Assembly: GCA_030840545.1 (NCBI GenBank)
Contig: JAVEEH010000330.1
Span: 1 to 6,688, forward strand
DNA length: 6,688 nucleotides
Source of the DNA: Frankiaceae bacterium
Lineage (GTDB): Bacteria > Actinomycetota > Actinomycetes > JAFAQI01
Direction: 5' to 3'
Below the pieces are notes generated by a model, which made no database searches, was not told where the DNA came from, and was given only the letters and a program-made list of their open reading frames with translations. The translations under genes were made by a program, and so were the position numbers. This document shows positions 1 through 6,032 of this stretch, in pieces. Each line of letters begins with the position of its first letter. The first letter of the stretch is position 1.

Positions 1-184
1 CGATGAAGTTCAGCGAGATCGCACTCTTCGCCTGCGGGATGTTGGCGATGAACTCCACGTTGCTCGAGATCGCCCCGGCCGGCGGCGCCACCCGCGGCCC
101 GGCGGGACCCGCCGTGGCAGCTGTCACCCCGGCTACGAGCGCAAGCGCCTGCAGGGACGTGAGCACGCGAGCGGAACGCGACAT
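1..184 (-). CDS. Secreted protein, N-terminal part only; probable LVIVD-repeat protein
   Basis: Reading leftward from an ATG at 184-182, the frame stays open to the window edge and gives 61 residues starting MSRSARVLTSLQALALVAG. Two arginines (3 and 6) precede a hydrophobic stretch (about 7-25) that ends in an Ala-x-Ala motif (A23-T24-A25), a good Sec signal peptide, so the product is probably exported. The mature start contains SNVEFIANIPQAKSAISLNF (about 41-60). This resembles from memory the opening of actinobacterial LVIVD-repeat (beta-propeller-like) proteins, where a similar segment precedes the first repeat. The repeats themselves lie outside the window, so the family call is tentative. 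The gene follows the thioesterase gene after 49 nt on the same strand and is probably the distal gene of the leftward operon. No convincing Shine-Dalgarno is seen; the only nearby purine-rich run is CCGGG. Role in sterol metabolism is unknown; surface binding or uptake is only a guess. Confidence 0.6.
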   Translation of the reverse strand, partial: MSRSARVLTSLQALALVAGVTAATAGPAGPRVAPPAGAISSNVEFIANIPQAKSAISLNFI

Positions 185-194
185 GGCCCGGTGT

Positions 195-224
195 TCGACG
201 CGCCGGCTCGCGTTCCTGCGTCGA
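195..224. repeat. Short inverted repeat between thioesterase and secreted-protein genes
   Basis: TCGACGC (195-201) and GCGTCGA (218-224) form a perfect 7-bp inverted repeat with a 16-nt loop, inside the 49-nt gap between the thioesterase stop and the next ATG. In the leftward transcript it could form a hairpin. No T-run follows it, so it is not a typical Rho-independent terminator. It could slow transcription, stabilise an RNA end, or be chance in GC-rich DNA. Confidence 0.3.
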
Positions 225-233
225 CTGCCCTGG

Positions 234-863
234 TCAGTCTCCCGGGCTGCGTGCCTCGACGGTCTCCTGCAGCGCGGCCACCCGCTCGGGAGACGGCATG
301 AGGAACAGCCCCGTCGCCTCCGCCGTGACCACGCCGTCGGCGATGATCTCGCCGCTGGCCCGCACCCGCCGTCCGTCGACGGAGTCGGTCCGAGCGCGCA
401 CGACCAGCGCCACGCCGTAGAGCGTCGGCCGCCGGTAACGCACCGTCAGCTCGGCCGTGAAACCGCCGACACCCGCGGCCGCGTTGGCGTGCCCGAGCAG
501 CTGGTCGAGCAGCGTCGCGACCCAGCCCCCGTGCACGACGCCGGGGGGCCCTTCGTGGATCGCCCGCATGGTGCACTCGCCGACCACCGACCGGTCCGCG
601 AGGGTGCGCACCGTCATCGGTGGCGCGATCGGGTTGGCCGCCCCGATAACCGGGCTGAAAGGCCGCCGCCCCCGGCGCATGCTCTCCTGGTCCGGCCACG
701 GCATCGTGTCGCGCAGCCCGATGTCCTCGAGCTGGTGGGCCAGCGCGTCGACCTCGTCGGCCGCGGCGCGGACCGCAGCCTCGGACGCGGTGGACAGCAC
801 GGTGGCACTCATGAGCCGCCGGACCGCGTCCGCCAGGGCAACGGCCGCCTCGGCGTCGCCCAC
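234..863 (-). CDS. PaaI-type hotdog-fold acyl-CoA thioesterase
   Basis: A 209-residue protein with a hotdog thioesterase domain in roughly residues 75-195. The diagnostic segment is GPPGVVHGGWVATLLDQLLG (105-124), with the HGG turn at 111-113 and an acidic residue (D120) on the central helix, followed by beta strands such as LTVRYRRPT (139-147). Such enzymes hydrolyse acyl-CoA thioesters in the cytoplasm. The helical first 70 residues are an extension beyond the minimal PaaI domain of about 140 residues. The GTG start at 863-861 directly abuts the hydratase TGA (0 nt), and GAAGG lies about 7 nt upstream, which supports this start; an in-frame ATG at codon 18 is an alternative. Its place after FadA5 and EchA19 genes suggests that it acts on sterol side-chain CoA esters, perhaps freeing CoA from stalled intermediates. 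That substrate is inference; the fold call is secure. Confidence 0.85.
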   Translation of the reverse strand: MGDAEAAVALADAVRRLMSATVLSTASEAAVRAAADEVDALAHQLEDIGLRDTMPWPDQESMRRGRRPFSPVIGAANPIAPPMTVRTLADRSVVGECTMRAIHEGPPGVVHGGWVATLLDQLLGHANAAAGVGGFTAELTVRYRRPTLYGVALVVRARTDSVDGRRVRASGEIIADGVVTAEATGLFLMPSPERVAALQETVEARSPGD

Positions 864-1652
864 TCAGCGACCTTCGTAGTGCGGCTCGCGCTTCTCCTTG
901 AACGCGCGCGTCCCTTCCTTGGCGTCAGCCGTGCCGAAGATGGGCAGCCCGATCTCGAGCTCGATCTTCAGCGCCTCCTCCTCCGGCAGCCCCTCCGTCG
1001 CCTGCACCGACCGCTTGATGGCCTGGACGGCGAGCGGCCCGTTGCGGGCGATGCGCTCGCCGATCCCGATCGCGGTCGACAGGGCCTGGCCATCCGGTAC
1101 GACGCGGCCGATCAGCCCGATCCGCTCGGCTTCGGCCGCCGGGATCGTGTCACCGGTGAGCAGGAGCTCCATCGCCTTGGTATAGCCGATCTGGCGGCGC
1201 AGCCGCACCGTCGAGCCACCGAGCGGGAAGAGCGCGCGCGTCACCTCGACCACTCCGAACATGGCACTCGCACCGGCGACGCGGATGTCGGTCGCCTGCA
1301 GGATCTCGGTGCCACCGGCGACGGCATAGCCTTCGACCGCAGCGATCAGTGGCTTGGTCAGCCGGTGATGGCGCAGCAGCGCCTTCCACGCGAGCCCGGC
1401 GTCGGAGCGCATCCGCTGTGCCGCGTCGCTCTGGTTCTGCGAGTCGTTCATCGCTTTGAGGTCGGCTCCGGCGCAGAAGACGCCACCGGCGCCGGTGAGC
1501 ACTGCACAGCGGATCTCCGGGTCGCTGTCGATGCGGTCCCAGGCGTCGGCCAGCCCGACGAGCATCTCCGGCGACAGGGCGTTCTTGGCCTCGGGCCGGT
1601 TCATCGTCACGACGAGGACATGGCCCTGCAGGTCGGTCTCGAGGTGGGACAA
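864..1652 (-). CDS. echA19: EchA19-like enoyl-CoA hydratase of sterol side-chain beta-oxidation
   Basis: A complete 262-residue crotonase-fold protein. It adds water across the 2-enoyl-CoA double bond, the second step of each beta-oxidation turn. Visible signatures are MNRPEAKNALS (17-27), the oxyanion-hole segment FCAGADLK (59-66), AVEGYAVAGGTEI (105-117), and both glutamates expected at the active site: E136 in GVVEVTRALFPLGG and E162 in AMELLLTG (positions equivalent to rat E144 and E164). From memory, the protein follows M. tuberculosis EchA19 (Rv3516) closely, including LTKPLIAAVEG, ATDIRVAG and GLIGRVVPDGQAL; EchA19 prefers steroid side-chain enoyl-CoAs. The TTG start is 3 nt past the thiolase TGA, with GAGAGG about 9 nt upstream, so the two genes are almost certainly co-transcribed and translationally coupled. 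An isomerase or generic EchA role is less likely given the neighbours. Confidence 0.9.
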   Translation of the reverse strand: MSHLETDLQGHVLVVTMNRPEAKNALSPEMLVGLADAWDRIDSDPEIRCAVLTGAGGVFCAGADLKAMNDSQNQSDAAQRMRSDAGLAWKALLRHHRLTKPLIAAVEGYAVAGGTEILQATDIRVAGASAMFGVVEVTRALFPLGGSTVRLRRQIGYTKAMELLLTGDTIPAAEAERIGLIGRVVPDGQALSTAIGIGERIARNGPLAVQAIKRSVQATEGLPEEEALKIELEIGLPIFGTADAKEGTRAFKEKREPHYEGR

Positions 1653-1655
1653 CTG

Positions 1656-2819
<1,164 letters not shown>

Positions 2820-2828
2820 GAACGAAAG

Positions 2829-2842
2829 TAGAACACATTCTA
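2829..2842. promoter_or_regulatory. KstR-like operator, fadA5 side
   Basis: TAGAACACATTCTA matches the published KstR operator pattern TnnAACnnGTTnnA except for one base (ATT in place of GTT). KstR is the TetR-family repressor of actinobacterial cholesterol catabolism and is released by a steroid-CoA metabolite. The site ends 9 nt before the fadA5 ATG and covers the predicted minus-strand -10 hexamer, so binding would block that promoter. Function is inferred from the match and the gene context. Confidence 0.8.
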
Positions 2843-2865
2843 ATTTGGCAGGCCAGGGCTGTTGA
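2837..2865 (-). promoter_or_regulatory. Predicted fadA5 promoter
   Basis: On the minus strand, TCAACA (2865-2860) and TAGAAT (2842-2837) are spaced by 17 bp, resembling a primary-sigma -35/-10 pair (4 of 6 and 5 of 6 consensus bases). Transcription would start near 2830, about 10 nt before the ATG. This agrees with the absence of a Shine-Dalgarno. The -10 lies inside the operator. This is a prediction by eye only. Confidence 0.5.
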
Positions 2866-2890
2866 CGCCCCGTCAGATCCGGGCCAGATT
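2862..2890 (+). promoter_or_regulatory. Possible P450-operon promoter
   Basis: TTGACG (2862-2867) is a good -35 and overlaps the minus-strand -35 on the other strand. With 17-bp spacing the -10 would be CAGATT (2885-2890), a weak match (3 of 6), just before the second operator. TAGAAC at 2890 would need a 22-bp spacer. The -35 is convincing and the -10 is not. Transcription would begin in or just after the operator and leave a leader of about 45-50 nt before the preferred GTG start at 2948. Confidence 0.4.
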
Positions 2891-2903
2891 AGAACACGTT
2901 CTT
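2890..2903. promoter_or_regulatory. KstR-like operator, P450 side
   Basis: TAGAACACGTTCTT matches TnnAACnnGTTnnA at every defined position except the last base (T for A); both half-sites AAC and GTT are intact. It lies 45 nt upstream of the preferred P450 start and just downstream of a TTGACG -35. Its centre is 61 bp from the centre of the fadA5-side operator. Repression of the P450/DUF35/Ltp operon by a KstR homologue is the expected role; kstR itself is not in the window. Confidence 0.85.
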
Positions 2904-2947
2904 GTTCGTTGTCCGCCCAGGCGCGCTGCGCCGTGGAGCAGCCCGAG

Positions 2948-4174
2948 GTGCCCGTGGCCGAGCTCGACATCGACGTATACGACCTCGATCAGTACGCCGC
3001 CGGTGGCGTGCCGCACGACAAGCTCCGGCGGCTGCGCACCGAGGCTCCGGTGTTCCGGCACGACGACCCGCAGCTCGAGGGCGGTTACTGGGCGATCACG
3101 CGACATGCCGACGTCGTCTACGTCTCCCGCAACCCGGAGCTGTTCTCGTCGTACGAGAAGACCGCGATGATCGACGAGTACGCGCAGGAGCAGATCGACC
3201 AGCAGCGGATGTTCATGCTCAACCAGGACCCGCCGGAGCACACCCGCACCCGGCAGCTGGTCAACCGTGGGTTCACGCCGCGGATGATCGCCCACCTCGA
3301 GGAACGCATCCAGCAGACGTGCGACGACATCGTCGCGCAGGCCCTTGCCAAGGGAGAGGGTGACTTCGTCACACTCTGCGCTGCGGAGCTGCCGCTCATC
3401 GTCATCGCCGAACTCATGGGTGTGCCCATCGAGGATCGGCACAAGGTCTTCGACTGGTCCAACCGCATGATCGGCGGCAACGACCCCGAGTACGGCGTCA
3501 CCGAGCAGCAGCGCTTCGACGCCGCGCAGGAGATGTGGGCCTACGCAAACGAGCTCGCGAAAGAGAAGCGAGCGCATCTGCAGGACGACATCGTGTCCAA
3601 GCTGATCAGCCCCGATGACGCGGGCAACGTGCTCGACGAGCTCGAGTTCGACCTGTTCTTCATGCTTCTCGCGGTGGCCGGCAACGAGACGACGCGCAAC
3701 GCGATCTCCGGCGGCATGTATGCGCTGACGCAGTACCCCGATCAGTGGAGCCGGCTCCAGGCGGACCCGGCGCTCCTGCCCACCGCGGCCGACGAGATCG
3801 TCCGCTGGGTCAGCCCGGTCAACCTCTTCCGCCGCACCCCGACACAGGACGTCGAGCTCGGCGGCGTGCAGATCAAGAAGGGTGAGAAGGTCGTCATCTA
3901 CTACTCGTCGGCCAACCGCGACGAGGGTGTCTTCGACAACCCGGACGTGTTCGACATCGGCCGCGAGCCCAACCCCCATGTCGGCTTCGGTGGCGGCGGC
4001 CCGCACTTCTGCCTGGGCCGGCACCTCGCCAAGCTCGAGATCGAGTGCCTGTTCCGGTCGCTGATCCAGCAGCTCGACCGGGTCGAGCTCGTCGCCGAGC
4101 CACGTCGACTGCGGTCCAACTTCATCAACGGCATCAAGGAGATGACCGTTCGTTTCGTGCCGGCGCCCGCGTGA
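2948..4174 (+). CDS. Cytochrome P450 of the CYP124/CYP125 group, probable sterol side-chain hydroxylase
   Basis: A soluble bacterial P450 of 408 residues from the chosen start. Landmarks are the I-helix AVAGNETTRNAIS (about 242-254, oxygen-activating threonine pair), the ExxR motif in ADEIVRW (E283, R286), and the heme loop HVGFGGGGPHFCLGRHLA with heme-ligand C355. These enzymes hydroxylate and further oxidise the terminal methyl of cholestenone or methyl-branched lipids with ferredoxin-supplied electrons; no ferredoxin gene is present here. The N-terminal half (GGYWAITR, FSSYE, RGFTPR, DWSNRM, NDPEY) and QIKKGEKV recall CYP125; RRTPTQDVEL, SANRDE and FGGGGPHFCLG recall CYP124. It fits CYP142 less well. 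GTG 2948 is preferred because GGAG lies 9 nt upstream; TTG 2909, GTG 2933 and GTG 2954 are alternatives. The stop overlaps the next start (GTGA). P450 identity is certain; subfamily and substrate are inferred. Confidence 0.95.
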   Translation: MPVAELDIDVYDLDQYAAGGVPHDKLRRLRTEAPVFRHDDPQLEGGYWAITRHADVVYVSRNPELFSSYEKTAMIDEYAQEQIDQQRMFMLNQDPPEHTRTRQLVNRGFTPRMIAHLEERIQQTCDDIVAQALAKGEGDFVTLCAAELPLIVIAELMGVPIEDRHKVFDWSNRMIGGNDPEYGVTEQQRFDAAQEMWAYANELAKEKRAHLQDDIVSKLISPDDAGNVLDELEFDLFFMLLAVAGNETTRNAISGGMYALTQYPDQWSRLQADPALLPTAADEIVRWVSPVNLFRRTPTQDVELGGVQIKKGEKVVIYYSSANRDEGVFDNPDVFDIGREPNPHVGFGGGGPHFCLGRHLAKLEIECLFRSLIQQLDRVELVAEPRRLRSNFINGIKEMTVRFVPAPA

Positions 4175-4617
4175 TCCCCGACGTGTTGGTCGCGGATCAC
4201 GCGATCGAATACACCTACACCCGGTCGACCGGTCCGGTGATCGGTGCGTTCCTCACCGGCCTGCGCGACAAGCAGATCAGGGGCATCCGGGGCGTCGACG
4301 GCCGGGTGCTCGTCCCGCCGGCCGAGTACGACCCCGTCACCAGCGCCGACCTCACCGAGCTCGGCGACGTCGCGGACGTCGGTGTCGTGAAGACGTGGTC
4401 GTGGAACGAGACGCCGCTGGCCGGCCAGCCGCTCGACCGTCCGTTCGCGTGGGCGCTCATCCAGCTCGACGGCGCCGACACCGGGATGCTCGCTGCCGTC
4501 GACGCCGGCAGCCCGGCCGGGATGCGCACGGGCCTGCGGGTCAAAGCTCAGTGGGCGGACGAGCGGGTCGGCTCGATCCGCGACCTCGTGTGCTTCGTGC
4601 CGGAGGGGGACGCATGA
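4171..4617 (+). CDS. DUF35 OB-fold protein lacking the zinc-ribbon cysteines
   Basis: A 148-residue protein. It has the architecture of DUF35 proteins: an N-terminal helix (GPVIGAFLTGLRDKQIRGIR, about 21-40), a rubredoxin-like ribbon region (about 36-68), then an OB-fold (about 70-145) with WALIQLDGADTGMLAAVD (94-111) and WADERVGSIRD (128-138). DUF35 proteins act as partners of thiolase-fold enzymes; in the Ltp2-ChsH2 steroid aldolase, the DUF35 domain is required for activity. Here the ribbon reads IRGVDGRVLVPPAEYDP and has none of the four zinc cysteines, unlike the next gene. The only cysteine in the protein is C141. The GTG start at 4171 overlaps the P450 stop (GTGA); GTG 4183 is an alternative, and neither has a clear Shine-Dalgarno. 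From memory it matches the N-terminal half of M. tuberculosis Rv3521. The exact role, scaffold or CoA-substrate tunnel, is inferred. Confidence 0.85.
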   Translation: MIPDVLVADHAIEYTYTRSTGPVIGAFLTGLRDKQIRGIRGVDGRVLVPPAEYDPVTSADLTELGDVADVGVVKTWSWNETPLAGQPLDRPFAWALIQLDGADTGMLAAVDAGSPAGMRTGLRVKAQWADERVGSIRDLVCFVPEGDA

Positions 4618-5096
4618 CCGAGCCGGTGACGATGGTCGATACGCCGATTCGCCTGGACTACAGCTACACGCCGGGAGTCGCGTCATCCCGCTTCCTGCGT
4701 TCGCTGGAGCGCGGCGAGATCGTCGGGCAACGCTGCCCGCGCTGCCACAAGGTCTACGTGCCGCCGCGCGGCGCCTGCTCGATGTGCGGCGTCGCCACCG
4801 AGGAAGAGCTGACGCTGACCGGCAAGGGCACCGTCACGACGTTCTGCATCACCAACGTGCCGAGTCCCGGGCTCGTGCCGCCCTACGTGACGGCGTGGAT
4901 CCGCCTCGACGGTGCGGACATCACGTCGATGTTCCTGGTCCAGGAGTGCGAGCCCGCCGACGTGCGCCTCGGGATGCGGGTCGAGCCGGTGTGGGTCGAG
5001 GAGTCCGAGCGCGAAGCCAACATGGGCAACATCCGATATTTCCGGCCCACCGGTGAGCCCGATGCCTCCTACGACGACTACAAGGACTACATCTAG
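4614..5096 (+). CDS. DUF35 zinc-ribbon/OB-fold protein, likely Ltp partner subunit
   Basis: A 160-residue protein with a complete DUF35 layout: a leading helix (SSRFLRSLERGEIVGQ, 24-39), a zinc ribbon with C41-x2-C44 and C55-x2-C58 (CPRCHKVYVPPRGACSMC), then an OB-fold (about 66-145) containing TVTTFCITNVPSPGLVPPYV and AWIRLDGADITSMFLVQE. The acidic tail (YDDYKDY) is probably flexible. It should be the structural partner of a thiolase-fold enzyme, most likely one of the two Ltp proteins downstream, by analogy with the ChsH2 DUF35 domain and Ltp2. The ATG overlaps the previous stop (ATGA) and has a strong GGAGG seven bases upstream; an ORF could be extended upstream in this frame, but that would overlap the previous gene heavily. 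The TAG stop touches the next ATG. It probably corresponds to the C-terminal half of Rv3521. Confidence 0.9.
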   Translation: MTEPVTMVDTPIRLDYSYTPGVASSRFLRSLERGEIVGQRCPRCHKVYVPPRGACSMCGVATEEELTLTGKGTVTTFCITNVPSPGLVPPYVTAWIRLDGADITSMFLVQECEPADVRLGMRVEPVWVEESEREANMGNIRYFRPTGEPDASYDDYKDYI

Positions 5097-6032
5097 ATGA
5101 CCGAGTCACTCTCCCGGCCGGTGGCGGTCGTCTCGTGGGCGTCGTTCGAGACACCGAGCGAGCCGGCCCGCAACGAGGTCGAGATGCTGCTGCCGGTCAT
5201 CTCCGAAGCTCTCGGCAACGTGGGCCTCACCCAGCAGGACATCGGCTTCACCGTCTCCGGGTCGAGTGACTATCTGCAGGGCTTCCCGTTCGCGTTCGTC
5301 GGCGCCCTCGACGCGGTGGGTGCGTGGCCGCCCATCCGCGAGTCGCACGTCGAGATGGATGGCGCGTTCGCGCTCTACGAAGCCGTCGAGGTGCTGCGAC
5401 ACGGCATCGTCGGCGTCGACACCGCGCTGGTCTATGCGTTCGCGCGGCCCTCCCGCGGCGAGCTCGACCGGACGCTGTCGTTGCAGCTCGACCCCTATGC
5501 CGTTGCGCCGCTGTGGCCCGACGCCCGCGGGCTGGCCGGCTTGCAGGCACAGGCGATGCGCGACAGCGGTCGGTATCCGGACGTGCCCGACGTGCCGCCG
5601 ACCGTGGTCGCCGATGGCGCCGTCGCGGTCGTGCTCGCTGTCGGCGACCGGGCCCGTGAGCTGACCCCGACGCCGGCGTGGATCCGCGGCATCGACCATC
5701 GCATCGAGGCGCCGGCACTCGGCGCGCGTGACCTGACCTCGTCGTCGTCCACCCGCACCGCCGCCGCCAACGCCGGAGCCTCCGGCGCGGACAGCGCCTG
5801 GCTGCACGTGCTCTATCCGCACCAGGAGCACCTGCTGCGCGAGGCGCTCGGGCTCAACGGTCAACAGGTCGACTGCGCGGCCGGGCCGATGATGGCCGGG
5901 GGCCTCGCGCGGTTCGCCGCCGCGGCAGCAGGCATCGCGTCCGGGCAGTCCCGCCGGGCCGTCGTCCATGCCACCAGCGGGCCGTGCCTGCAGCAGAACC
6001 TCGTCGCGTTGCTGGAGGGGGACGCCGCATGA
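5097..6032 (+). CDS. ltp4: Ltp4-like thiolase-fold lipid-transfer protein, probable aldolase subunit
   Basis: A 311-residue protein, clearly shorter than typical thiolases (about 390). Thiolase-fold traces include the N-terminal strand PVAVVSWA, IRESHVEMDGAFALYEAVEV (80-99) at the place of the nucleophile loop, VVADGAVAVVLAV (170-182), GPMMAGGLARFAAAAAGI (263-280) and HATSGPCLQQN (291-301). Where thiolases have the catalytic cysteine, this protein has D88, so thiolytic cleavage is not expected. Ltp proteins of steroid clusters instead perform retro-aldol cleavage of side-chain CoA thioesters; Ltp4 (Rv3522 in M. tuberculosis) is implicated in C-24-branched sterol side chains in Rhodococcus. 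The order DUF35, Ltp4, Ltp3 matches Rv3521-Rv3523 as I recall it. The ATG follows the previous TAG with no gap, with AAGGA 10 nt upstream. The Ltp4 assignment rests on synteny plus fold; it may be a non-catalytic subunit. Confidence 0.8.
   Translation: MTESLSRPVAVVSWASFETPSEPARNEVEMLLPVISEALGNVGLTQQDIGFTVSGSSDYLQGFPFAFVGALDAVGAWPPIRESHVEMDGAFALYEAVEVLRHGIVGVDTALVYAFARPSRGELDRTLSLQLDPYAVAPLWPDARGLAGLQAQAMRDSGRYPDVPDVPPTVVADGAVAVVLAVGDRARELTPTPAWIRGIDHRIEAPALGARDLTSSSSTRTAAANAGASGADSAWLHVLYPHQEHLLREALGLNGQQVDCAAGPMMAGGLARFAAAAAGIASGQSRRAVVHATSGPCLQQNLVALLEGDAA

Larger units (their letters stand above)
2821..2910. repeat. Imperfect long inverted repeat framing the divergent promoters
   Basis: The left arm (2821-2849) and the reverse complement of the right arm (2883-2910) align as AACGAA, a 2-3 nt spacer, AGAAC, three variable bases, TTCTAAT, one variable base, TGGC. 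That is 22 shared bases with a single gap. The match extends well outside the 14-bp operator cores on both sides. The arms are separated by 33 bp that hold the back-to-back -35 elements, so each gene block has a near mirror-image control region. Confidence 0.75.

Noticed and set aside
195..224. Rho-independent terminator between thioesterase and secreted-protein genes
   Set aside because: The 7-bp stem has a 16-nt loop and no following T-run on either strand, so it does not meet the usual criteria. It is listed only as an inverted repeat.
2843..2947. Riboswitch or small RNA in the divergent region
   Set aside because: The space is filled by two operators and promoter elements, and the predicted leaders are about 10 and 45-50 nt, too short for a known riboswitch. 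No tRNA- or rRNA-like segment is visible.
2873..4024. A 383-codon minus-strand frame opposite the P450 gene
   Set aside because: It is the antisense shadow of a clear P450 with heme, ExxR and I-helix motifs. The product is Val/Arg/Leu-rich and matches nothing I recognise.
4395..4613. Upstream extension of the zinc-ribbon DUF35 gene
   Set aside because: The frame is open, but it would overlap the preceding DUF35 gene by over 200 bases and gives Arg-rich shadow sequence. ATG 4614 has an ideal GGAGG and the ATGA overlap.
5106..5969. A 287-codon minus-strand frame opposite the Ltp4-like gene
   Set aside because: It is an antisense shadow with biased composition and no domain; the plus-strand frame fits the operon, with exact start-stop junctions on both sides.
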